A stretch of DNA of 22,047 nt from Fidelibacterota bacterium (GTDB lineage: Bacteria; Fidelibacterota; UBA2242; JAFGTP01). Below are positions 1-6,677 of the stretch, in pieces (the first letter of the stretch is position 1; each line of letters opens with the position of its first letter). The stretch is from positions 1 to 22,047 of the forward strand of contig JAOZSG010000002.1 in NCBI GenBank assembly GCA_029939785.1. The letters run 5' to 3'. The position numbers and the translations under genes were made by a program. Below the pieces are notes generated by a model. It did not search any database. It was not told the origin of the DNA and worked only from the letters and a program-made list of their open reading frames with translations.

Positions 1-483
1 CAATAAAATTGTCAATTTTACTCATTATTAATTTAGTTTAAATCCAAAATGATATAATCATTCTTACAACATAATCAATTTTAATTTTTTGCGAATCTAT
101 CAAATAGGATTTTTGTAATTTTGGAATATTTAACAATAATATTTTAAACAATAGTTTCTATATTGTATGTACTACAATAAGAATACACACTATAATATAA
201 ATTTTAAACCAATGTATTGTTATTATTAGCAATTAATAACAATACTACTATATAAAGTCTACTCTATGATAAGAATAGACTTTATATAAGTGACATTAAT
301 ATTATTTTTGTGACTACTCAATGTAATTTTATTTTTCTGTTTGTATATCTGATATATGAGTATTTACATTTTTTTATTCTATTTTAAGAAAAGTGTGATT
401 ATATATGAATTAAATCATATTTAGTATTGAGTAACCTATTATAAATTTGTAAGATTTTTATAATCAAAAAAGGAAGAAAAAAT
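1..483. other. intergenic leader region without a gene
   Basis: No plausible coding region is visible. The stretch is almost entirely A and T with stops in all frames. It carries a weak AT-only hairpin at 4-20, a strong 17-position stem-loop at 249-288 (listed separately), and a 6-bp dyad ATATGA/TCATAT at 403-408/415-420. The ribosome binding site of the following receptor gene (AGGA, around 470-473) lies at the right end. Some short candidate -10 boxes exist, but in such AT-rich DNA none can be chosen with confidence. Confidence 0.6.
249..288. repeat. long perfect inverted repeat / stem-loop upstream of the TonB receptor gene
   Basis: TATATAAAGTCTA at 249-261 is the exact reverse complement of 276-288. 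After one C/A mismatch (262/275) three more pairs form (263-265 with 272-274), giving 16 of 17 paired positions around the hexaloop ATGATA. There is no T-tract on either side, so it is not a classic intrinsic terminator. It could be an operator, an mRNA processing or stability hairpin in the long leader, or the end of an upstream transcript. The pairing is seen directly; any function is inference. Confidence 0.55.
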
Positions 484-2940
484 ATGAATACTAAAAAATT
501 CTTATTATCATTCTTATTTATTTTTACTTTTACTTTTGCAAATAACGGTAGTATTAGTGGAATTGTAAGAGATGCGGAGACACTATCTCCATTAGTAGGT
601 GTAAATATAATTATCGACAATACTTCTATAGGTACTGCCACAAATACAGACGGTCGATATCATATTAATAATTTGAAACCTGCAACCTATACTCTTTCCT
701 TTCATATGATGGGATATTCAAAATTTAAAAAAGTTAATGTTATAGTTAATCCTGACAGAATAACTATTATCAATACTGATTTGATTATTCAGGCAGTAAA
801 AGGTGAGCAAGTAGTTGTAACATCTACTCCTTTTGCTAAAGCCCTGGATGCAGTTGTTTCTGATAGAAGTATTGATTTTAATGAAATGATGAATGATCCG
901 GGTGGTGTCATGGATGTAGTTAGAATGGTACAAGCCTTTCCGGCAGTTGTATCAGGATCTGATCAAGGAAATGAAATCATAACACGAGGTGGTGAACCGG
1001 GTGAAAATTTGTTTATTATAGATAATATTGAAATACCTAATCCCAACCATTTTGGTTCTCAGGGAACTGGTGGTGGTCCGATATCAATGATTAATTCCTT
1101 ATTTATTAATAATGTCGATTTTTATGCAGGTGCTTTTCCTGCTCAATTCGGTGGTAAAGTTTCATCAGTAATGAATATTCAACTAAAAGAAGGAAACCGT
1201 GAAAAATTTCATACTAATCTGGATATGGGAATGTCCGGTCTTGGATTATTTGCAGAAGGACCAATTAATAATGGAAATGGCTCATATATGTTCGGTTTTA
1301 AAAAGAGTTACTTAAAATGGATTGCAAATAGTTTTGGTCTGACCTCTATCCCTGATTATTACAGTTTGCAGAGTAAAGTTGTTTATGATATTTCAGATCG
1401 AAATACTTTAATATGGAATGGAATATATGGTAATGATAAAATATTAATTGAAGATGAAGCTAATGGAGCAACATTGGATTCTTATGTTGATGTTGGCGGT
1501 TTTGAATATGCTACAGGATTAACACTTAGAACTTTGATAAATAAAAACAGTCATACACATTTAACATTATCTAATATTGGAAACTACTGGAATCATGATG
1601 TCTATAAAACTCATCCAATTAATCCAGACAGACAAATCTATGAAAAAGATGACTTTGAATCAGAATGGACTTTAAAAGGTGATTATGTGAATCGACTTAA
1701 TAGTAAAAACACTTTAAAAGTTGGTTTTAATATAAAAAATATAATTGCAGATCATCATACGTTTATAGCAAAAGATACTGCATATACCTACTACTATTTT
1801 CCCAAAAATCAACCGGATAACAGTTCATATTATTTTAATTCTAATGATTACTATAATAATTTTAATTCAGAAACAGATGATTTTGGAATTAATAATATTG
1901 CAAGAAATTGGAATGAACAGGATACAATTAGAAATATTAATTCAAATAAGTATTCTATTTATATGCAACATAAATACTCTCCATTTAATAATCTAACAAT
2001 TTCAGCAGGTTTAAGATATAGTAAGTTTATTTATAGTAATTACTCTTCATTTTCGCCAAGACTGGGAGTTTCATGGAATATTACATCAACATCCACATTA
2101 AATTTTGGATATGGAAAACATTATCAAGAACCTTCATATTATTATTTCACGCAAAACACTGAAGCAAATAAAAATTTAAAAAATATTAACACACAACAAT
2201 TTATTATTGGACTTGAACATTATTTTAATGAAAGCACTAAAGCAAGTATTGAAATATATCATAAAGACTATAATAACATTCCTGTTCATGAATCCTGGGT
2301 TAATGGTGATTCTATCGGTAATTACAATTGGGATAGAATATATAATTTGGGTGAAGGTTATTCCAAAGGAGTTGAAGTATTTATCCAAAAAAAGCCTGTT
2401 AAAAATTTAAATTTTATACTCTCATATTCTCATTATATTTCAGAACGAAAGGATATTAGACGTGACTCAAAACCATATTATACTGCCGATTATGATTTCA
2501 GAGATGTTTTTACACTTGTTTCCGGATATAAATGGGATTTGAGAGAAGTTTCATGGTGTAAAAATGTAAAAAATAAAAAATGGTGGAAATATATATCCTG
2601 GCTTCCATCCCCGGGTGATGAATTTACTATTAGTGCAAGATGGAGATATTCACAAGGAAAACCATATACGCAAAAAACTTATGACCCCTTTCTAAGAAGT
2701 TGGTACACAGAATGGAATACTCCACTTAATACAGAAAGATTACCAGCATATCACAGGCTTGATCTGATGTTTGTACAAAGGCATATTTTCAAGAAATCGG
2801 CTCTTATAGTATATTTTGATATTATGAATGTTTATGGACGGAAAAATATATGGGATTATAATTATAAAGATGATGGATCTATAGAAAAAATATATCAATT
2901 CAGTCTATTTCCAGTTGGTGGTTTTATTTGGGAAATGTAG
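484..2940 (+). CDS. TonB-dependent outer-membrane receptor with carboxypeptidase-regulatory-like N-terminal domain
   Basis: Predicted outer-membrane beta-barrel that takes up a ligand using TonB/ExbBD energy; the ligand is unknown. Residues 1-19 are a Sec signal peptide ending in FTFA. Residues about 22-105 form a CarboxypepD_reg-like beta-sandwich (GSISGIVRDA start, NTDGRYHINNL centre), usual for FCB-group receptors. EQVVVTSTP, near residue 107, may be the TonB-box region. The plug domain spans about 115-235 (ITRGGEPGENLFIIDNIEIP, then GGKVSSVMNIQLKEG). The rest is alternating, aromatic-rich barrel sequence ending in FSLFPVGGFIWEM. At 818 residues it is shorter than SusC-type proteins, and no susD neighbour is seen, so a glycan-uptake SusCD pair is unlikely here. 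The start is supported by AAAAAGGA about 10 bases upstream. The gene stands alone, with a putative terminator after it and convergent genes beyond. Confidence 0.9.
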   Translation: MNTKKFLLSFLFIFTFTFANNGSISGIVRDAETLSPLVGVNIIIDNTSIGTATNTDGRYHINNLKPATYTLSFHMMGYSKFKKVNVIVNPDRITIINTDLIIQAVKGEQVVVTSTPFAKALDAVVSDRSIDFNEMMNDPGGVMDVVRMVQAFPAVVSGSDQGNEIITRGGEPGENLFIIDNIEIPNPNHFGSQGTGGGPISMINSLFINNVDFYAGAFPAQFGGKVSSVMNIQLKEGNREKFHTNLDMGMSGLGLFAEGPINNGNGSYMFGFKKSYLKWIANSFGLTSIPDYYSLQSKVVYDISDRNTLIWNGIYGNDKILIEDEANGATLDSYVDVGGFEYATGLTLRTLINKNSHTHLTLSNIGNYWNHDVYKTHPINPDRQIYEKDDFESEWTLKGDYVNRLNSKNTLKVGFNIKNIIADHHTFIAKDTAYTYYYFPKNQPDNSSYYFNSNDYYNNFNSETDDFGINNIARNWNEQDTIRNINSNKYSIYMQHKYSPFNNLTISAGLRYSKFIYSNYSSFSPRLGVSWNITSTSTLNFGYGKHYQEPSYYYFTQNTEANKNLKNINTQQFIIGLEHYFNESTKASIEIYHKDYNNIPVHESWVNGDSIGNYNWDRIYNLGEGYSKGVEVFIQKKPVKNLNFILSYSHYISERKDIRRDSKPYYTADYDFRDVFTLVSGYKWDLREVSWCKNVKNKKWWKYISWLPSPGDEFTISARWRYSQGKPYTQKTYDPFLRSWYTEWNTPLNTERLPAYHRLDLMFVQRHIFKKSALIVYFDIMNVYGRKNIWDYNYKDDGSIEKIYQFSLFPVGGFIWEM

Positions 2941-2960
2941 ATTGTAGTAAGATCAACCAT

Positions 2961-2995
2961 AATTTCAAGTATTTTTGAAATTAATAGCATTTTTT
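2961..2995 (+). terminator. putative intrinsic terminator of the TonB receptor gene
   Basis: AATTTCAA (2961-2968) and TTGAAATT (2975-2982) form a perfect 8-bp stem with a 6-base loop. Six T residues follow at 2990-2995 after a short AATAGCA spacer. The stem is AT-rich and the spacer longer than ideal, so it is a moderate candidate. It lies 20 bp after the receptor stop codon, in the convergent gap. Confidence 0.4.
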
Positions 2996-3064
2996 AGTGG
3001 TTTTTCAGATATAATGTACAACAGACAGCCGTGCCTGTTAAATATACTATTTTATTTCAATTAT

Positions 3065-3925
3065 TTAGGTTTTTACAACAATTGATAGGGTAGTTTGAAA
3101 TTCTCCTCCACTCTCAATTTTTAAGCCAAGCCCATCATTTACGGCATTATTAACAAAAGATGGCTCTACACAAATATAGTAATCTTTTACATTATCTCTC
3201 CATATTGTCATACGATTAAAAATTTCCATATCTGCATTCAAAATAATTTCATTATCATCTCCCGGGATAATAGTAGTTTTATTTAATCTATGATTTATTA
3301 ACTGAATGTTTGGTGCGTTTATTACTTTTGTTTTTTTTATACTATTGTTTTCGGAGATAATATTAAAAACTCCAGTCTCTTCCAATTTTGTCACCTTTGT
3401 CCCATTCAAACTATCATTTCCAGTCTTTGACATTGTAGTAAAATAAACTTCATCTCTATTTTTTACTGCAAAATATGGATGAAATCCAGGAGCAATATCC
3501 ATTACTTTTTCATCATTATTTTTGAGCACAAAAACCATTTTTAGTCCATTATTAATTAATTCATATTGTGCTGAAAAATGAAATTTATAAGGATAGATCA
3601 TCATCGTCTTATCAGATGACTCTAAAGTACAAATAATCATATTATCTTTTTTAATCATATTAAATTCAGAATTTCGAAAAAAACCATGTTGTCCAATTTG
3701 ATATTCTTTACCATCAATTTTTATAATACCATTTTTAAGTGGTCCAAAAAAAGGTAAACAAATTGGAATTCCACTATGTTTGATGTCATCCTTATCATAA
3801 AATAAGATATTCTTACCATCGATATTGATTGAGAGAACTTTTGCTCCCAGACTATCAACAGAAATTGATATATTTTCACTTGTAATATTTTCAATAGTCT
3901 TTCCTGCACCAATTATTTTACTCAT
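3065..3925 (-). CDS. aldose 1-epimerase (mutarotase) family protein
   Basis: Predicted cytosolic galactose-mutarotase-fold enzyme interconverting alpha and beta anomers of a hexose or hexose phosphate. At 286 residues it has the family's usual length. Visible motifs are SGIPICLPFFGPL (51-63), QHGFFR (79-84, with His80 and Arg84 at the substrate-binding positions), GFHPYF (147-152, His149 the probable acid) and YICVEPSFVNN (250-260, Glu254 the probable base). The IPICLPFFG segment resembles the YeaD/hexose-6-phosphate mutarotase branch more than GalM, but I cannot fix the substrate. The start has an AAAGGAG site about 6 bases upstream. It is the second gene of a two-gene operon, 19 bp after the AhpD-like gene. 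Nothing about that partner explains a sugar epimerase, so the link may be only positional. Confidence 0.8.
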   Translation of the reverse strand: MSKIIGAGKTIENITSENISISVDSLGAKVLSINIDGKNILFYDKDDIKHSGIPICLPFFGPLKNGIIKIDGKEYQIGQHGFFRNSEFNMIKKDNMIICTLESSDKTMMIYPYKFHFSAQYELINNGLKMVFVLKNNDEKVMDIAPGFHPYFAVKNRDEVYFTTMSKTGNDSLNGTKVTKLEETGVFNIISENNSIKKTKVINAPNIQLINHRLNKTTIIPGDDNEIILNADMEIFNRMTIWRDNVKDYYICVEPSFVNNAVNDGLGLKIESGGEFQTTLSIVVKT

Positions 3926-3944
3926 TTATTCTCCTTTTTAGTAA

Positions 3945-4973
3945 TTATTTACAAAATGGTAAAAACAACCATGTTCCAATTCGTTTTGCCACTAAAAAAC
4001 TTCCCCATGCTATCGCTCCCAGCAATGAATCTTCTTCAGGATAAATATTACGAAATGATATAACCATTTGTTGATTTATTTGGTATGGAGCGATTGATGC
4101 AATTAATATTAATCTTCCAATTTCTTTTTGTTCAGCATCCAGTTTATTTATAGCAGTATCAACCCATTTTGAACTCATTCCAGGGTATTCACCATTCCAG
4201 GACTGAATATATTCAGTTACATATTTACGTACTTCTGGCGAGAGAATTTCATTTCCAATATTATCAATAATATTTGATAATCCAGCAAAAGCTTTTGATA
4301 TTTCTGGTGATCCTTTCGCCCAATTCAATTCTTCCGGTAATTCTGCCATCTGGATAAACTTCAAGGAATCGCCACTATTTTTTACACGTTTTGCAGAGAA
4401 TGAAAAAAATAACCCAGTAATTATTTTCAAAACCATCTTACTGAATTTAAAATTAAATGGTAATGGAGTTTCACTTAAAAACATACTCGCCATTTTATTT
4501 ATGTAGTGGTAAAATACTGCAATTCCAATAATTTCTGGTGCTTCCTCAATAGAAAATGGTGGTGTTAGAATAATATCTTCCTTGGGTGATCGAGTCGCTA
4601 ATGCCCATTTATAAAGATTTTTCAACTTAGGGTCATGAATATTACCCTCACCTTTTTTTGATAATGATTCTGCAACTTTATTTTCACCTAATGCATTAAG
4701 CATAATAGTATGAGCATCAACACAATATGGACACTTATTTATTTGTGAAACAGTTGAAGCAATGAGTTCTTTGGCATTTCGTGGTACTATATCTGTTATC
4801 AACTCTGTTTCCCGACAAGCAGCCCAAACTCCTCCTAATAATTTTGGAGATAGTGAATGAATTAAAAAAGGTTCAACAACTGCTCCAAAATCATGTTTTA
4901 TCTGAGAATACATTTCATTTAGGAATTCATTATTTGATCGATTTCGATCAATTTTAATATATTTTATTGACAT
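3945..4973 (-). CDS. AhpD-like / carboxymuconolactone-decarboxylase family protein with degenerate second repeat
   Basis: All-alpha AhpD-fold protein. The N-terminal half holds the redox signature: INKCPYCVDAHT at residues 78-89, with Cys81, Cys84 and His88 matching the CxxC and proton-relay His of the alkylhydroperoxidase AhpD core. A peroxidase or thiol-disulfide role is therefore likely. At 342 residues it is nearly twice the size of AhpD. Residues about 285-335 (LILIASIAPYQINQQMVISF) mirror the helix around the active site but have no cysteine, so the protein looks like a duplicated or fused pair with one dead copy. It is the first gene of the operon with the mutarotase. It is divergent from the YqhD-type reductase across a region with a perfect inverted repeat. 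No strong ribosome binding site is seen before the ATG. The true substrate is unknown. Confidence 0.75.
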   Translation of the reverse strand: MSIKYIKIDRNRSNNEFLNEMYSQIKHDFGAVVEPFLIHSLSPKLLGGVWAACRETELITDIVPRNAKELIASTVSQINKCPYCVDAHTIMLNALGENKVAESLSKKGEGNIHDPKLKNLYKWALATRSPKEDIILTPPFSIEEAPEIIGIAVFYHYINKMASMFLSETPLPFNFKFSKMVLKIITGLFFSFSAKRVKNSGDSLKFIQMAELPEELNWAKGSPEISKAFAGLSNIIDNIGNEILSPEVRKYVTEYIQSWNGEYPGMSSKWVDTAINKLDAEQKEIGRLILIASIAPYQINQQMVISFRNIYPEEDSLLGAIAWGSFLVAKRIGTWLFLPFCK

Positions 4974-5101
4974 TTTAAAAATCCATTTTCAATTTGTAAT
5001 TCAATACAAATAATATTTTCATAATTTAAATTTTCAAAAGAACAAATAGTGTATTTTAACCTAATAAACAATTATATAAAAATCAGAATAAAATAAATTT
5101 T

Positions 5102-5139
5102 TCATGTAAAATTAAATAATACTAACTAATTTTACATGA
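5102..5139. promoter_or_regulatory. perfect 12-bp inverted repeat in the divergent ahpD-like/yqhD promoter region
   Basis: CATGTAAAATTA (5103-5114) is exactly repeated in reverse complement at 5127-5138 with a 12-bp spacer, and T5102/A5139 extends the match by one pair. The octamer TGTAAAAT occurs in both arms and again at 5183-5190, just before the yqhD ribosome binding site. Its position between two divergent redox genes suggests a dimeric-regulator operator. A cruciform or leader hairpin is the alternative. The symmetry is seen; regulation is inferred. Confidence 0.5.
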
Positions 5140-5201
5140 GAACATGGATAAGAAAAATTAATAGAATTAATCTATGGTTTCCTGTAAAATACATGGACAA
5201 A

Positions 5202-5207
5202 AAGGAG
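5202..5207 (+). promoter_or_regulatory. ribosome binding site fixing the yqhD start
   Basis: AAGGAG lies 6 bases before the ATG at 5214. This favours the 5214 start over the upstream in-frame ATG at 5136, which sits inside the right arm of the inverted repeat, has no ribosome binding site, and would add 26 residues unlike the family's N-terminus. Confidence 0.8.
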
Positions 5208-5213
5208 TTATCA

Positions 5214-6374
5214 ATGCAAAATTTTAATTTTTATAATCCTACACATATTGTTTTTGGAAAAGACAGACTAGGAGAATTGGATAATCTTGTACCTAAAAAC
5301 GCAAAAGTACTTATACTGTTTGGAGGTGGAAGTATTAAAAAATTTGGTACTTTAGATAAAGTTACGAAAGCATTAAAAGATCGCATAATTATAGAATTTG
5401 GAGGAATCGAACCGAATCCAAGATTTGAGACTTTAATGAAAGCGGTGGATATTGTAAAAGAGAAAAATATAGATTTTCTACTTGCTGTAGGCGGTGGTTC
5501 TGTTATTGATGGTACAAAATTTATAAATCTCGCGGCTAATTATGAAGGGAACGACACAGCTGATTTATTATTAAATTATTCAGCGAGTAAGACAGTAGTA
5601 AAAAGTATCCCAATTGGAACAGTTCTGACTTTACCGGCAACCGGTTCAGAAATGAATAGCGGGGCAGTTATTAGTTATAATCATGGAAAATTCGTTGTTG
5701 GAAGTCCGTTATCATTTCCAACATTTTCTATATTAGATCCAACTTTAACATTTACTCTGCCACCATCACAAGTTGCAAATGGTATTGTAGATACTTTCAT
5801 ACATGTAACTGAGCAGTATGTTACGTATCCTGCCGATGGAAGATTTCAAGATAGAACAGCAGAAGGTATTCTAAAAACATTAATTGAAATTAGTGAACAA
5901 ACAATTAATAATCCTGAAGATTATGATGCCAGAGCGAATCTTGTGTGGTCTGCAACCATGGGGCTAAATGGATTAATTGGATCTGGTGTACCACAAGATT
6001 GGTCAACTCATATGATTGGCCATGAATTAACAGCAATGTTTGGTATTGATCATGGAAAAACTCTTGCAATTTTACAGCCTGCTATTTGGAAAATTAGAAA
6101 AGAACAAAAAAGAGAAAAACTACTCCAATATGCTAATCGTGTTTGGAATATTACCGAAGGTGATGACGATTATATTATTGATTCAGCAATTAATAAAACG
6201 CGAGAGTTTTTTGAAGGCTTAGGTATCAAAACTTATTTATCCGATTATGGGATTACAGCTGATAAAATAGAAAATGTTATTACTGCACTAAAAAAACATG
6301 GTATGACAGCATTATCTGAGACAAGAAATTTAACACCTGATATCTGTAGAGAAATATTAGAAATTGCATTATAA
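5214..6374 (+). CDS. yqhD: YqhD-type iron/zinc-dependent NADPH alcohol dehydrogenase (aldehyde reductase)
   Basis: Cytosolic group-III metal-dependent alcohol dehydrogenase; YqhD reduces short-chain and lipid-peroxidation aldehydes with NADPH. From the 5214 start it is 386 residues, like E. coli YqhD (387), and co-linear with it as I recall that sequence: MQNFNFYNPTHIVFGK, FGGIEPNPRFETLM, AVGGGSVIDGTKFI (cofactor-binding GGGS, 93-96), LTLPATGSEMNSGAVIS, then the metal ligands Asp193 and His197 (VANGIVDTFIHVTEQYV), His266 (DWSTHMIGHELTAMFG) and His280 (IDHG). All four ligands are present. GGGS at 37-40 matches the YqhD NADPH-preferring N-terminal loop. The gene is divergent from an AhpD-like gene, which fits an oxidative or carbonyl stress setting. 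The inverted repeat in between may regulate both. Confidence 0.92.
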   Translation: MQNFNFYNPTHIVFGKDRLGELDNLVPKNAKVLILFGGGSIKKFGTLDKVTKALKDRIIIEFGGIEPNPRFETLMKAVDIVKEKNIDFLLAVGGGSVIDGTKFINLAANYEGNDTADLLLNYSASKTVVKSIPIGTVLTLPATGSEMNSGAVISYNHGKFVVGSPLSFPTFSILDPTLTFTLPPSQVANGIVDTFIHVTEQYVTYPADGRFQDRTAEGILKTLIEISEQTINNPEDYDARANLVWSATMGLNGLIGSGVPQDWSTHMIGHELTAMFGIDHGKTLAILQPAIWKIRKEQKREKLLQYANRVWNITEGDDDYIIDSAINKTREFFEGLGIKTYLSDYGITADKIENVITALKKHGMTALSETRNLTPDICREILEIAL

Positions 6375-6410
6375 AACAAATTAACTGCTTAATAGTGGTT
6401 TTACAATGGA

Positions 6411-6446
6411 ACACGGATTGGATGAATCAAACGGATTAGCACGGAT
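6411..6446. repeat. degenerate ACGGATT-type interspersed repeat, copy 1
   Basis: ACACGGATT at 6411-6419 is followed after nine bases by AAACGGATTAGCACGGAT ending at 6446. The same words recur at about 18474-18500 (ACACGGATTAAACGGATTG then CACAGATT), without the nine-base insertion. The two copies are about 12 kb apart in non-coding DNA. This looks like a dispersed short repeat rather than a gene part. Confidence 0.5.
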
Positions 6447-6538
6447 ATGATATTTCCATAGTACAACTTAATAAAGTTCTACTACAAAATATCCTAAATC
6501 AAAAATCATCAATCCTTGTTCTTAAATCAATTCAATAG

Positions 6539-6564
6539 CGTATCCAAAGAGAACTTTGGGTACG
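6539..6564. repeat. 11-bp stem with AGAA tetraloop
   Basis: CGTATCCAAAG (6539-6549) pairs with CTTTGGGTACG (6554-6564) around the tetraloop AGAA. All eleven positions pair, with one G-U if read as + strand RNA. It is more GC-rich than its surroundings. No T-tract follows on either strand, so it is not a standard intrinsic terminator. It may be an RNA stability hairpin after yqhD or part of a repeat. Confidence 0.5.
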
Positions 6565-6592
6565 AGAGGAAAACAAATGAAAGGAAAAATTT

Positions 6593-6660
6593 AGACAGGA
6601 TAACAGGATAAACAGGATTATAAAAATGTATTTATCCAGTAAATCCAGTTAATCTTGTCT
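6593..6660. repeat. imperfect inverted array of ACAGGAT / ATCCAGT units before the S9 peptidase gene
   Basis: Three ACAGGAT words at 6595-6601, 6603-6609 and 6612-6618 face ATCCAGT words at 6634-6640 and 6643-6649, and ATCTTGTCT at 6652-6660. AGACAGGAT opens the left arm and its near complement closes the right arm, giving an imperfect stem with roughly 26-base arms and a loop around 6619-6633. It ends only about 8 bases before the ribosome binding site of the peptidase gene, so it would lie in that gene's leader RNA if transcribed. Confidence 0.5.
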
Positions 6661-6677
6661 GATAAAAGGGAGTAATA

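Larger units (their letters stand above)
6375..6677. other. 303-bp intergenic region with a hairpin and degenerate repeats, no gene
   Basis: No coding region is credible here. From left to right it holds a degenerate ACGGATT repeat (6411-6446), a stable hairpin (6539-6564), an imperfect inverted array of ACAGGAT/ATCCAGT units (6593-6660) and the GGGAG ribosome binding site of the peptidase gene (about 6668-6672). I found no T-tract terminator for the preceding yqhD gene. Confidence 0.65.

Noticed and set aside
4..20. TAAAATT-GTC-AATTTTA hairpin
   Set aside because: The arms are AT-only in an AT-rich region with no T-tract; expected by chance.
399..641. Minus-strand open frame across the start of the receptor gene
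   Set aside because: It overlaps the signal peptide and regulatory domain of a clearly real gene and has no family features.
484..2940. SusC-type glycan receptor
   Set aside because: Too short, no SusD partner, and no glycan-degrading genes nearby; kept as a general TonB-dependent receptor.
5136..5213. Upstream in-frame ATG that would lengthen YqhD by 26 residues
   Set aside because: No ribosome binding site, the extra residues do not match the family, and the ATG falls in the inverted repeat; the 5214 ATG has AAGGAG at the right distance.
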